From DAOVXM01 sp963746255 (GTDB lineage Bacteria; Chloroflexota; Anaerolineae; Anaerolineales; UBA4823): a stretch of 64,000 nt of DNA. A model generated the notes under the pieces. It searched no databases and was not told the DNA's origin. It was given only the letters and a program-made list of their open reading frames with translations. Position numbers and translations under genes: made by a program. Below, one piece after another: positions 27,116 through 36,594 of the stretch. The DNA lies in NCBI GenBank assembly GCA_963746255.1, contig CAVVAJ010000001.1, positions 124,001 to 188,000 of the forward strand. The letters are read 5' to 3'. Numbering within the stretch: position 1 is the first letter of the stretch; each line of letters starts with the position of its first letter.

Positions 27116-27707
27116 CAGCTGGCGTTAGCCAAATCACTCTCAGACTTGCTGGCGAGGCTGGCAACCATGCGATGGCTAACCCGGTCGTGATGGCATATAC
27201 AACGGTTACCAGGATGATGGAAATTATCCCGGATTGATCGATCAGGTTGGTAGCTAAAATCAGACCGGTGCCCAGCCCGAGCCCGATCGCACTGCTCAAG
27301 GGCCAAACCAATGACTTGCTAAAGTGACCCCGCAGGAATAACCATTGCATCAACCCAACGAGTAAGCCGATGGTTGCGGGGCCTAATGCCAAGGCAAGGA
27401 CAGATTCATCGTCAAGGTCAAGAAATCCCCAAATTCCGCCAAGGTTTGGGCCAAACCGCAATCCCAAGATCAGACCAACGGAAATGGTGAGTACCCATAG
27501 GATTGAGATCGGCGCAACACGTCGAAGCGCGATCCATTGCGCAAAACCGATCGGGAGGCCGATGATCAGCGATGACACCAGCACTCCAGGAATGGATTTC
27601 AGAAACGGGAGGATGAGAATTAACGCACCGATGGCAGCGACGCCCAACAAATTCGCAATAACCCAGCCGAGCACCACTACCCAACCAGCATATAGCTTGC
27701 GTGCCAT
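27115..27707 (-). pseudogene. membrane protein, 3' end replaced by tandem repeat (array D)
   Basis: From ATG 27707 the protein has five to six hydrophobic helices with IGFAQWIALRR and VGLMQWLFLRG, the same QWxxLR units as the PadR-linked protein at 24468-25868. After AIAWLPASPASLRV (about 27130) the coding runs into the 149-bp tandem repeat and reads repeat-derived residues to 26946, so the natural C-terminus is lost. It follows the attC-like site at 27776-27847 and is the second cassette after the attI-like element D. Confidence 0.65.
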
Positions 27708-27775
27708 TGGACAGCTCCCTTCCATTTACCAACATTGAACGGATGGTTCACCAATCTTTGGAGTGAATCCCTCCA

Positions 27776-27847
27776 GGACAACTCGGCGGGCAAGTGACTG
27801 CATCATTTTCGCTAGCCTTGCAGGTCACCATCAGCAAGTTGTTAAGC
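27776..27847 (-). other. degenerate attC-like site
   Basis: Minus strand: GCTTAAC (27847-27841) to GTTGTCC (27782-27776), 72 bp. The arms caacttgctgatggtgac and gtcacttgcccgccgagttg pair partly. The distal box departs from GTTRRRY, so activity is doubtful, but spacing between GNAT stop (27866) and next gene start (27707) fits. Confidence 0.45.
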
Positions 27848-27865
27848 GGCGTTTGAACCCTGGGT

Positions 27866-28468
27866 TTAGGGATCGAAGTCCTCAGCGAGCAGCACATAGA
27901 CGGTCGTATCCCGGAGACTGCCATCGTTGGCCCGGTCGTCACAGCGAAGTTCTGCTTCGAGGCGATATCCAGCGAGCTCTGCCACCCTGCGGCTGCGCCG
28001 GTTACGCGAATCACACCGTATTTCGACGCGCTTGGCAGCCATGTCGCGGAACGCCGCTGCGGTGAGCTCCCTGACCACTTCGGTGACATAGCCTCTGCCC
28101 TGCATCGACGTGCGGCACCAGTACCCAATCTCGAACTTGGGTACTTTCCAGTTGAGCGGGTGGAGTCCCGCGCTGAGTACGAACCTGCCCGTGTCTCTAT
28201 GGAATGCAGAAACGGCGAAGTCCTCAGCCGACTCGTAACTGGCGCGGGCTCGCTTAAGGACAGCTTTAGTTTCATCGATGGATTGGAGTGTAGTGGCCCA
28301 ATCCATCCAGATATGCAAGTCGGTAAAGGATTCTTCAACAGCTTCCTGGATCGCGGGGGCATCCTTGGGTAATGGTGTACGCAAGATGAGCCTGTCGGTT
28401 TCGCGCGGAAGGGGGAGGATGCGATTTTCCACGGTGTCGTCCGAGTCTTTGCCTATCAGCGCTGCCAC
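27866..28468 (-). CDS. GNAT acetyltransferase, RimJ/RimL-type (first cassette of array D)
   Basis: 200 aa if started at GTG 28468, which overlaps the attI core; an internal GTG about 12 codons later is an alternative. ETDRLILRTPLPKDAPAI is the usual RimJ/RimL start and GYWCRTSMQGRGYVTEVV carries the acetyl-CoA loop (QGRGY). VEIRCDSRNRRSRRVAELAG and the C-terminal V-Y-V-L-L complete the fold. Intact. The family acetylates protein N-termini, amino acids or antibiotics; substrate not readable. Confidence 0.85.
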   Translation of the reverse strand: MAALIGKDSDDTVENRILPLPRETDRLILRTPLPKDAPAIQEAVEESFTDLHIWMDWATTLQSIDETKAVLKRARASYESAEDFAVSAFHRDTGRFVLSAGLHPLNWKVPKFEIGYWCRTSMQGRGYVTEVVRELTAAAFRDMAAKRVEIRCDSRNRRSRRVAELAGYRLEAELRCDDRANDGSLRDTTVYVLLAEDFDP

Positions 28469-28660
28469 CTAACTGGTTGAGGAACTAACATCTTAATACT
28501 CTATTACAACTATACGCATACTATCCGATTCAATTTTATGACACACTTCGGATATGGTCATTCCAGCGAACATTATCTCCACAAAATCTGGGGACATAGT
28601 GATTGGAAGAAGTTTATTCCTAATCATGTCACGATAAGCTATTATAGTATTAAATTTGGA
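28467..28660 (-). other. attI-like element D, head of a minus-strand cassette array
   Basis: Minus strand: ctataatagcttatcgtgac, gataatgttcgctgg, aatgaccatatccgaagtg, ttgaatcggatagtatg, tagagtattaag, then cctcaaccaGTTAGGT (28473-28467). The core is a good GTTRRRY. The first base triplet after GTTAG is GTG, the possible start of the GNAT gene, just as in copy A. Confidence 0.65.
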
Positions 28661-29080
28661 ACCAAGACCTAAAAAGGATTCTCAAACATAACCTAGATCA
28701 TCTCATTTGTTTTTTCGAAACAGCCTTCTCCCTAACTGATTACAAGTTTTTTACTTTTCCAACAGCCAGGAACTTTGTGACATGGACGCACAAGCAGTCC
28801 CAGCGGAGCGGGTCAGCAGGGCAGGAGCAGTGCCAAGATATACCTACCCCCCCCAGCCCCCTCCCAAATGGAATGGGTAGTCGGGCGACCGTCATCCCCT
28901 CATAAACCCCGATCAATTTGCAGCTAGGCGGCTGCAGGTCGTCGCCACCTACACCACCCTGGCGGACGCGCAGGTGACCAACCTTGTCTCGGTTAGGAGT
29001 TCATGCGGTAAGCATAGCAGGGCGAGGTGAAAGAAGAACGATGCGGCTTCCTTTACCGCCGGGTGATGGCCGGCCCTTTT
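28661..29080. other. non-coding interval with repeat debris
   Basis: Left part (to ~28810) duplicates 24138-24290. At 28850-28900 is a partial copy of the 149-bp tandem unit (aaatggaatgggtagtcgggcg). At 28899-28935 catcccctcataaaccccgatcaatttgcag matches 31983-32020. No gene seen. Confidence 0.5.
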
Positions 29081-30628
29081 TTAGGGCGCGGACTGGCAGT
29101 TATTGGCAATGACCTCTGCATCAGGTATTTGTGAGGTCTTATAAGCGTAATAACTAACATCTTCTAGCAGCGGGTATGTGCCCCCGTAGTGCGTATTTAG
29201 GATAATGCGCAATGCATTGATCGGCGTTATGGATGGATATAGCTGCGCTTTTGTTGTGTTATTGACCAGGTAAGCGCTCAGGATCGCCATGCGCATTTGC
29301 CTGGTGATAGTTTTTTGGGTTGCAGGTCCGTGATCACCCATCAGGATGATGATCGGGGGTATTTCCGATTTCTCAATAATGTTTCGTAAGGTGGAAGGCA
29401 GGCGGTTATCGATGAATTGGACATTAGATCGATAACCATCAATGGTGTTTACCCGGCGTTGATATGAACCGTCCGGATTAAAAATGAACGGCGAGTGGGG
29501 CACCATGATGTGGGCAAAGATAAATTTCGGTCCCGGGATTTCAGGCACTTTTTCCAGATCGGAGAGAATGTATTGCGTCTGATAATAGTGTTCCCGCAAT
29601 TCCCAATCCAGTAAGGTGTTATCATCGAAGCCAGGGAAAAGTTCCGTATCAACCAGAAAACGCAAAAAAGATGTATCAATGATCATTTTTTCAAATTCGC
29701 TGATACCCCCACGCAGATCGAATTTCCCGAAAGCCATCTGGTTGCGCGAAAGCCGGATATCCTCCTTCAGGTCGAAGTGTCCGCGAGTGCGGTTTTCGTA
29801 AGTGATCGTTTTATAACCCAGGGCTCTCAGGGTTTGGTTGAAGGCGCTGGATTTCAGGGGTGGCAATATCTCTCCTTCCTCGACAATATTCTGGATGTAA
29901 TCGCCGTACATGCTTGATACCAGCGATAGTTTTGTGGAAGCATAATTGCTCTGACTGCAACTGGCGACATAAAAACCCATCTCGTTCAGCTCACGAACGA
30001 AGTCCGTGTTGTCATACTCATAGCGCGATTTGAGCACGTCCGACCGTGTGTGGGCGTCCAGGATTATCAGGTAAACATCTGGTAGATTTTCGTTAACTTG
30101 GGAAGTAGTATTGGCGGCTTCTTTCTGAGCAGCGGCAACTGTCGCGCGGTATTCTCCAATGTCGTAACGCACCGATTCAAATAGAGCCATTGCTAGCAAG
30201 ACGATGCTGACTACGGCGAGAAATTGCGAAATCACTTTGGCGGCTTGGTCATTTTTTAGGATAAAGATCGTGATAACCAGGGAGATCAGAAATCCCGCGC
30301 CGGCAAGATACAGATGTCGGATGGGGTTGCCAAAGATATCTTCAAGCAGTATGTAAAGGTGCCCATAGGTCAGGAATAATAAAATAATTATCGAGACAAT
30401 AATGCTGGTTTTATCCAGATCACGAGTGAGGAGATATATTATGGCCCCGATAACCATTGTAGCGGTTGTAACTAGAATGAGCGTGCGCAGGATGGTGAAC
30501 AGGTCTACGTAGCTGATGTTGTGATTACGCAGTGCGAAAACCGGGTAGTAAGCCAGCAAGAAGGGGTAAATTAGCAGGATTAATTTTTGCCAGGGGGGTT
30601 TTTTAGCGGCGGTTTGATTGTTGGACAT
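29081..30628 (-). CDS. sulfatase/LtaS-like membrane-anchored alkaline-phosphatase-superfamily enzyme
   Basis: 515 aa from ATG 30628. Four or five N-terminal transmembrane helices (residues 15-160) precede an extracytoplasmic catalytic domain starting PDVYLIILDAHTRSD (first metal Asp). YASTKLSLVSSMYGDY lies where the nucleophile Thr/Ser is expected, FAHIMVPHSPFIFNPDG follows, and ILMGDHGPAT gives the second metal pair Asp-His. The layout is that of LtaS/EptA-type phosphotransferases, which act on lipids or cell-surface glycans; substrate unknown. Intact; no operon partner. Confidence 0.8.
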   Translation of the reverse strand: MSNNQTAAKKPPWQKLILLIYPFLLAYYPVFALRNHNISYVDLFTILRTLILVTTATMVIGAIIYLLTRDLDKTSIIVSIIILLFLTYGHLYILLEDIFGNPIRHLYLAGAGFLISLVITIFILKNDQAAKVISQFLAVVSIVLLAMALFESVRYDIGEYRATVAAAQKEAANTTSQVNENLPDVYLIILDAHTRSDVLKSRYEYDNTDFVRELNEMGFYVASCSQSNYASTKLSLVSSMYGDYIQNIVEEGEILPPLKSSAFNQTLRALGYKTITYENRTRGHFDLKEDIRLSRNQMAFGKFDLRGGISEFEKMIIDTSFLRFLVDTELFPGFDDNTLLDWELREHYYQTQYILSDLEKVPEIPGPKFIFAHIMVPHSPFIFNPDGSYQRRVNTIDGYRSNVQFIDNRLPSTLRNIIEKSEIPPIIILMGDHGPATQKTITRQMRMAILSAYLVNNTTKAQLYPSITPINALRIILNTHYGGTYPLLEDVSYYAYKTSQIPDAEVIANNCQSAP

Positions 30629-30791
30629 ACCAGGTTTGCTAACTTAGTTAGATAAAGGTCTTGACAGCTTTAACATTGCCCGAGTATATCACGGGCAGGT
30701 TCGCCCTTTTATCGGAGCGGTTCGAACCGACACGCGCCGGCCTCTGAGGGGTGTGGCGGATTTCAAGAGCATGCGGTGGCTAAAACAATAA

Positions 30792-30820
30792 CCCTCACGA
30801 CAGATTGCTGTGAGGGCTTT
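30792..30820. terminator. hairpin between convergent/minus genes
   Basis: CCCTCAC (30792-30798) pairs with GTGAGGG (30810-30816), 11-nt loop, followed by cttta on plus and preceded by a-rich sequence. It probably ends transcription of the lipoprotein gene's upstream partner or is bidirectional. Confidence 0.55.
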
Positions 30821-30933
30821 ATTCGGCGAGCTGGGCATGCAGTGGGCGGTCACAAATACCCGCAATAGCTCCCCAAAAATTGATCGATCGATAGCTATCT
30901 AGGTACCTTACAAGTAATTGCCACGCGATTTAC

Positions 30934-31548
30934 TTACGGGTACCAGAATTTAGCATCATTCTCCCGTAAGAACAGTTGGTGCTTATCGATATTGGTGATA
31001 TTAAATGAACCACTGTATTTTTGGCTTCCACCTTCCCAGACAGTATAGGAGTATAGACCCTCATTCAGCCAAACCTTTTCCGTTTGACCATTCCATACAA
31101 ACCTGTTGAAGGGAATGGGTCCGCTGGCAACGATCTCCAATTTACTATCCGTTTGATTTTCAATATAGAAGGGCAGCCAACCATCACCCCTCGCCTCGGG
31201 CGTGAACTGTAATTCGAGCGCCTGGGCGGGATTCGCTGCTGGTAATGTGGGTGTATCCGCAATCGGGATTGGAGTCTCGGTAGGTGATGAATTATCAGGA
31301 GTTGCAGTAGGAGGTAGGGGTGTGATAGTCACTGGGATTTCAACAATTTCGGTAACGAATACCTCTTTAGTGACCTCTACAAGTTGGGTGACCTCCACCA
31401 GCCGGGTTACCTCGACAGGGATTGTTTCCACGACTGTCACAACCTCTTCTGTATCCGGAGCGGGAGTGGAGGAGCTGCAACCCAACAGGATAGAAGACGC
31501 TAAAATGATGACGGAGATGTTGGTAAATATTGAACGCAGATATGGCAT
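30934..31548 (-). CDS. lipoprotein with EVT-repeat linker
   Basis: 204 aa from ATG 31548, preferred to the start at 31590 because the signal peptide follows directly (IFTNISVIILASSILLGC, lipobox LLGC). Then a linker with VEVTRLVEVTQLVEVTKEV repeats and a Pro/Thr-rich spacer, a signature seen in Chloroflexota surface lipoproteins. The C-terminal ~90 residues form a beta-rich domain (GWLPFYIENQTDSKLEI ... GGSQKYSGSFNI). Membrane-anchored outside the cell; ligand unknown. Confidence 0.8.
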   Translation of the reverse strand: MPYLRSIFTNISVIILASSILLGCSSSTPAPDTEEVVTVVETIPVEVTRLVEVTQLVEVTKEVFVTEIVEIPVTITPLPPTATPDNSSPTETPIPIADTPTLPAANPAQALELQFTPEARGDGWLPFYIENQTDSKLEIVASGPIPFNRFVWNGQTEKVWLNEGLYSYTVWEGGSQKYSGSFNITNIDKHQLFLRENDAKFWYP

Positions 31549-31599
31549 TTCTATTTCCTTTAACTCCACTGGTGATTTGTCTGGAGTCAATGAACATGC

Positions 31600-32425
31600 T
31601 GACTACCCTGAGACTGGCAGATTATAACACCGTCTGCGCGGCTGATAAGATTTTTGCATGGGAATGGAAGGTCGGGTTGCAATACACGTAGTCTCGCCTC
31701 CTTCAGGTCTATACGCAGCCCGTTCTTCGTGTCCCAGCGCTGCACGCAGCCGGGAAAGCGCATAAATACCCACCGAGCTGGAGAATAATGTCTTGATTGA
31801 TGATATACCCACCCCCCAGATCCCGTCCTGGTAGGAAGGGTGAGTTATTCGGACAATGATCAGCCTTCTTCCCTCGCGGGGGGAGACTTAGGAGGGGCCT
31901 AATGAGACTCTCCCCTTCCGACAGCGGATACAACTGTCCCGGATCCCCTAGCGACGAACGCAGCGTGGGTCAGCGTGCCGCCCACCATCGCCTCATAAAC
32001 CCCTAGCAATTTGCAGTTACGTGAGCTGCTAGTCACCAGTCTCCCACACCGCCAGCGGACTCTTGCGCCCGCCGGTCTCCAACCGCAACATGCGGGCAGC
32101 TTGCCGCTCAGCGGCGCCAGTAAGCGTCAGCAGGTACTCCGCCAGATGACCCGCTGGCTAATTCATTGTCTTTTCAGCGTAAACCATCCTTATCCTTTGC
32201 AATATAGGTGAATACGATCCCCCAGCTTGAGCCAGTGCGGCGGTTGCTACGGGCAGGAAACCATTATATGGTAGGATTGGAGCACCAGCCATCTCTATCC
32301 ATGACCGAACCTGTTTACACGGGTGTTTTACGGTAGCGTGGCAGCCGGTGTTCTTCATCAAGTAGACCAACCGTTGTTGTTTATCTGAGCCAAATGCGAA
32401 GAATGAAACAATATGGAGGAATAGA
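31600..32425. other. interval with gene debris and a paired repeat
   Basis: 31701-31775 (ttcaggtctatacgcagccc ... gggaaagcgcataaata) is repeated at 33299-33373. On the minus strand it encodes RFPGCVQRWDTKNGLRIDL, compared with RFPGYVLRWDSRYGLRIDL in the other copy, so both are remnants of one gene. 31983-32020 matches 28899-28935. A minus-strand open stretch at 32158-32300 has plausible composition but no start or motif. No intact gene. Confidence 0.5.
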
Positions 32426-33069
32426 ATGTTAGTCAATGAACGTATGTCTCGTCCGGTAATCACGGTTCACCCAGCTATGCCGATTTAGGAAGCCCTGAAG
32501 TTGATGCGAGAAGAACGCGTCCAACGATTTCCGGTGGTCGATCAGCGCGGCCGGTTGGTCGGTGTCGTTTCCGAAAGTGACCTGCTGCATGCCGCTCCCT
32601 CGGATGTCACCAGCCTAAGCATCTGGGAAGTCAATTATCTGGTCAGTAAGATCACGGTTGATAACGTGATGACCAGAAATGTCATTACGATTACGGAAAA
32701 CACACCCCTCGAAGAGGCTGCCCGCATTATGGCGGATGACAAGATTGGCGGCCTGCCCGTCGTGCGCGATGGCGAGGTGGTTGGGATCATCACCGAAACC
32801 GACCTGTTCAAGATCTTCCTGGAGATGCTGGGGCGCGCGAACCCGGCGTGCGGATTGCGGTGCTGGTGTGCAATGTCCCAGGTGAACTGACGAAGCTGAC
32901 CAGAGCCATCTTTGAAGCTGGCGGCAACATCGTGGCTTTGGGAACATTTCTCGGGGAGAGCAGCGAGAACCGCGAGGTTACCATCAAGGTGACCGGAGTA
33001 GACCTTAAATCATTGGTTGCTAAGATAGAACCGTTGGTTGAACGTGTGATCGATTTCCGCGAATCCTAG
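32426..33069 (+). pseudogene. CBS-CBS-ACT (AcuB-like) protein, stop and frameshift
   Basis: ATG 32426 with tggagga 7 nt upstream. The first CBS domain reads ERMSRPVITVHPAMPI then an in-frame TAG (32486-32488) and EALKLMREERVQRFPVVD. The second CBS domain is VMTRNVITITENTPLEEAAR...GLPVVRDGEVVGIITETDL. Near 32840 the frame shifts and the ACT domain follows (VRIAVLVCNVPGELTKLTRA ... NREVTIKV) to 33069. CBS pairs bind adenosyl ligands and ACT domains amino acids; the regulated partner is unknown. Two lesions make it a likely pseudogene. Confidence 0.8.
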
Positions 33070-33440
33070 TGCTGTTTTTTGGAGGCCAGCCTCTGGGTAT
33101 TGGCACTATCCCGCTCAAGATGTCAAACTGGAATTGCATGTGCTGCCGGTAAGGCTTCACAAAACCATTGATCAACCGGTGCAAGGTTTATTACTCGCCT
33201 GAAGATGTCCTTGCGGAAGGGAGGCAAGCCATCGCTTTGCAGCGCCTGGCCGTCACCGGCGCTGGCCGGGGGAGCCATACTTACGCACCACGACGGCCTT
33301 CAGGTCTATACGCAACCCATACCTGCTATCCCAGCGCAGCACGTAGCCGGGAAAGCGCATAAATACACACCGCCGGTTATAAATTGCCCCCCAGACCCGG
33401 TCGCCGTCGACGCTGAATAAGTACGCTAAATCCTGTACAG
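33070..33440. other. non-coding interval with second copy of a gene fragment
   Basis: 33299-33373 repeats 31701-31775. On the minus strand the open stretch includes DGDRVWGAIYNRRCVFMRF, then PGYVLRWDSRYGLRIDLKAV, longer than the other copy. Function not recognised. It borders the truncated 3' end of the integrase gene. Confidence 0.45.
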
Positions 33441-33975
33441 CTATGCCAGCCAGCGCGCCAGTAGAAAACCCAGCCAACTGTCCGGGGTGCGAGCCATGCT
33501 CCAGCCGAGTCTTGGTGCTCCCAAAACGATACCCCCCATCATCCGCACTGCTTCGTTGACGCGCAGCCCACTCCCATAAAGAAGTTGGACAATCAACTTG
33601 GTGCCACCTGACAAACGGATTAATATTTGCTGGATTTCCGATTTTGTGAGTACAACGGGCAAACGTTTCGGTCTTTTGGCGCCAATATATTGAAACCCCG
33701 TTTCGACGGTTTTACCCAGCACTTCCCGGTAGAGGAACAAAATGGCGCTGAGTGCCTGATTTTGTGTGGATGCTGCCACTTTCCGTTCTACAGCAAGGTA
33801 AGTCAAAAATGCTTCAACCTCAATCGCGCCCATATCTTGCGGGTGTTTCTTTGCCGTGGAAAAGTATGTATTGTTTGATCCAATTCAAATAGGCCTGTTC
33901 TGTTTTGTCGGAATACTTTTTCAGACGAATTGTTTCACGGACTCTATCGAGAAGTTTTTTGGGTTTTGAGTTCAT
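33441..33975 (-). pseudogene. intI: integron integrase (IntI-like), frameshifted and 3'-truncated
   Basis: ATG 33975 starts KPKKLLDRVRETIRLKKYS, then KTEQAYLNWIKQYILFHGK. After one indel near 33857 it continues MGAIEVEAFLTYLAVERKV, ASTQNQALSAILFLYREVLG, RLPVVLTKSEIQQILIRL and LLYGSGLRVNEAVRM. This is the IntI/XerC pattern: SAM-like domain, then the catalytic start with the first Arg in GSGLR. After about 33545 the homology ends in unrelated residues, so the H-x-x-R and Tyr box are gone and it cannot be a full recombinase. It is divergent from, and abuts, attI-like element B, the classical integron layout. Confidence 0.85.
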
Positions 33976-33980
33976 ATCTA

Positions 33981-34165
33981 TTGATATAATCACTTATCGT
34001 GATATTTTAATAGATAAGCACTAATAAATGACATTATTACCCAGTTTTTGTTTTGATAATATCCTCTGGGATGACAATATCCGTAAGAAGCTGTAAATTT
34101 TATTCGGATAATATGGATTTTGTTGAAATAGAGCAGTAAGATGTTTGGTTATCAACCCGTTATGC
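33981..34165 (+). other. attI-like element B between integrase and cassettes
   Basis: Starts 5 bp from the integrase ATG and ends at ttatcaacccGTTATGC (34159-34165). Landmarks shared with the other four copies: gatataatcacttatcgtgat (ATCAC/GTGAT inverted repeat), agataagc, gataatatcctctgggatgacaatatccgtaag, attcggataatatgg, tagagcagtaagatg. The intI-attI-cassette order supports naming the whole family attI. The region must also hold promoters for intI and the cassettes, but no clear -35/-10 pair was fixed. Confidence 0.75.
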
Positions 34166-34220
34166 GGCAATCGATAAGAAGAAAATTGCTAATTAATCCG
34201 TGAAAGGAACTTAACTGAAA

Positions 34221-35181
34221 ATGAAAGCTATAGTCTATGAACAATACGGTTCCCCCGAGGTTCTTGAGTTACGAGAAATTGAGAAACCCACACCCAAAGA
34301 TGATGAAGTACTCATACAAGTCGTTGCGGCTTCGGTCACACCTCTCGACTGGCATTTCCTAACTGGCAAACCCTATATTGCGCGTCTAATGGCTGGACTG
34401 CTCAAACCAAAACTACAAATATTAGGAGTGGACGTGGCAGGTCGGGTTGAAGCGGTCGGTTCAAAATTCAAAGAGTTTCAGCCGGGCGACGAGGTATTCG
34501 GGCTAAGCTTCATAAATGGCGCATTTGCGGAGTACCTTTGTGTTCCTGAATTAAAAATGCAAATGGTCCAGAAACCGGAGAGCATATCGTTCGAGCATGC
34601 AGCTGCCATCCCTTATGCGGGATCCACTGCCCTTGTTTGTCTTCGTGACTTAGGAGATATCCAAACCGGGCAGAAAGTACTGATAAACGGGGCGTCTGGG
34701 GGTGTGGGGACACACGCTGTACAGATGGCTAAATCGTTCGGTGCCGAAGTAACTGGGGTTTGCAGCACTCAGAATCTGGACATGGTGCGCTCAATTGGTG
34801 CGGACCACGTCGTGGATTACACCCAGGAGGATTTTTCAGAGACTGATCGGCGTTATGATCTGATCTTTGATGCCGTGCGGAAACGCACTTTTTCTGATTG
34901 TAAGCGTGTACTAAAACCTGAAGGAATTTATGTAACCACCGAATTCTCGCCGAGTTCTCATGCTCCAGAAGCAGTGGGCATCCATGACTGGAAGGCAGAA
35001 ATTGGTGCCGTTGCCCCTAATGAGACCAGACAATCAGCTCATGCTTGATTTGAAGGAGCTGCTCAAATCCGGTAAAGTTAGGCCCATCATAGATCGAAAG
35101 TACACATTGAGTGAGGTCCCTGAAGCTCTAGCATACCTTGGAAAAGGACATGCCAGAGGGAAAGTTGTCATTACCCTTTGA
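34221..35181 (+). pseudogene. zinc-independent MDR quinone/alkenal oxidoreductase (first cassette of array B), frameshifted
   Basis: ATG 34221 (aaaggaac upstream). N-terminal GroES-like domain GSPEVLELREIEKPTPKDDE, substrate loop SVTPLDWHFLTGKP, then GVDVAGRVEAVG and PGDEVFGLSF. The NADPH-binding motif is NGASGGVGTHAVQ near residues 155-167. No structural-zinc Cys cluster. The frame ends at 35048, but from ~34958 another frame carries ASMTGRQKLVPLPL ... GKVRPIIDRKYTLSEVPEAL to 35181. One indel near 34955 restores about 319 aa. Its closest relative in the window is the MDR half of the chimera at 47933-48691. Confidence 0.85.
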
Positions 35182-35254
35182 TTAAGTAGAAGATACGTTT
35201 CAATTCGATTTCATATACAGCGAAGCGTGTTTCTTTTCCTCATAGATTTGCGCC

Positions 35255-35410
35255 GCATAACCATTCGCTGCAGCCGACCCCGCGGACTGGGCGAAATGCA
35301 GCTGAAGGTCTCGATTTGAGAATCAGGGAAAACTATAGGAGTGCCAAGCGGGGCGGCTCACCACTCCACTGGCACTACGGGGTGCTTCGCGAAGCTCGAG
35401 GCTGTTAGGC
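35255..35410 (+). other. attC-like site after the MDR cassette
   Basis: GCATAAC (35255-35261) to GTTAGGC (35404-35410), 156 bp. Left arm cagccgaccccgcgg pairs with right arm agcggggcggct. An inner stem ttcgcgaa lies near 35385. Orientation agrees with the array. Confidence 0.75.
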
Positions 35411-35463
35411 AGCATGGATTTGTAAACGTTTACAATCTCATTAGCGTCGGAGGGACCGTTAAA

Positions 35464-36228
35464 TTGCAGATTCCAAAAGAGGATCTCGTACAACATCGCC
35501 AAATAGAACCCGAACCAACCCGCTGGTTTAGGCTATTACCACGTTGGTCTTTAATGGTTGCCGTGTTTACGGTTGCACTATCAGTTCTGATTCTTGTTTT
35601 TATTGGCCAGCAACCACAGGACTCGGCACTTGGGCCTGAATACGTTGAACTCCTTCAGGCGGTTCGAAGCCCCATTGCATTTCGATTAGGATGGACCGTC
35701 GATGCGATCATCTGGCTATTTCTGGGGGGAAGTCTACTCATCATGGGTGGTAGTCTTCGCCGGAAGGCTCCGATCATGGCAGCAATCATTGGAGTCTCAG
35801 GTATCGCACAGTTGATTGGTTTCCTTGGAACATTAATGCGCCTCCAGGGGACTATGGAGCTTGCCATCACTTATTCTTCCGCTACTCCTGATCTGCAGGA
35901 TGCAGTTCTCAACTCGTATTTGGATCTTTGGCGAATTATCAGGCCACATTTTTCCGTTCCACTTTTGTTTTCAGGGTTGGGTTTCTTACTTGCAGCATAT
36001 TGTTTTTTCACAGTTCGAGGGTTCCCGCGCTGGTTGGCGATCTGGATTGCGATTCCGGGCATTCTGGGATTAAGTCAGTTCATCATAATGTTGGCAGGAT
36101 TGCCCAAACTGCATGTGCTGAACTTGATCGGAGTTGGTTTGGGGAACATCGGCTTGAACATAGCTATCACGATTGCACTGTGGCGACCATCGGATTCCAT
36201 TAATTCAGCATTGACACGAAGCGGTTGA
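35464..36228 (+). CDS. six-helix membrane protein (second cassette of array B)
   Basis: 254 aa from TTG 35464, chosen because ggaggg lies 9 nt upstream and earlier in-frame codons fall inside the attC. After a charged N-terminus (PKEDLVQHRQIEPEPTRW) there are six hydrophobic helices, two in hairpin (VDAIIWLFLGGSLLIMGGSL, APIMAAIIGVSGIAQLIGFL). No Cys/His cluster or known motif. Family not recognised; intact. Confidence 0.75.
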   Translation: MQIPKEDLVQHRQIEPEPTRWFRLLPRWSLMVAVFTVALSVLILVFIGQQPQDSALGPEYVELLQAVRSPIAFRLGWTVDAIIWLFLGGSLLIMGGSLRRKAPIMAAIIGVSGIAQLIGFLGTLMRLQGTMELAITYSSATPDLQDAVLNSYLDLWRIIRPHFSVPLLFSGLGFLLAAYCFFTVRGFPRWLAIWIAIPGILGLSQFIIMLAGLPKLHVLNLIGVGLGNIGLNIAITIALWRPSDSINSALTRSG

Positions 36229-36304
36229 ATGAACGGCCCGATTGCAGGGCTTCTGACGAGAGTAATAAAGATAACTCTCTACCGCAGCTGGGATCAGGTT
36301 AACC

Positions 36305-36396
36305 GCTTAACAACCGGATGGAGCGGACCTGGTGCGCGGCTGGCTTCGAATGAGATTTTTGTCTTGCCAGGCCGCTCATCCGCATAAACCTAATCG
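36305..36396 (+). other. degenerate attC-like site
   Basis: GCTTAAC (36305-36311), arm caaccggatggagcggacctgg, loop, arm gccaggccgctcatccgcataaacc, then ctaatcg in place of GTTRRRY. Arms pair well over ~16 bp; the end box is damaged. About 92 bp. Confidence 0.55.
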
Positions 36397-36419
36397 CCGG
36401 TCAAAAATCGGCTTTCTGG

Positions 36420-36563
36420 ATGTTAGTGTTCGTGATCGGCTTTATAGAAGTGATGGCATTTTTCGCTTCCTCATATATTGGGCATGGGCGCTGGCAGGTG
36501 AATGTTGTTCAGAGCGTTTTATACCTCGTGGGCATTGGCTTGGCTGGCTATTCCATATTCTAG
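36420..36563 (+). CDS. 47-aa membrane protein (third cassette of array B)
   Basis: ATG 36420 to TAG 36561-36563, 24 bp after the degenerate attC and 31 bp before the next attC, so it fills the cassette. Two hydrophobic helices (VFVIGFIEVMAFFASSYIG and QSVLYLVGIGLAGYSIF) with a basic loop HGRWQ. RBS is weak. It could be the surviving end of a longer membrane protein, since upstream codons stay open. Family not recognised. Confidence 0.55.
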   Translation: MLVFVIGFIEVMAFFASSYIGHGRWQVNVVQSVLYLVGIGLAGYSIF

Positions 36564-36594
36564 CGATAGGCTTACAGACTCTTGGCATCAGGTC

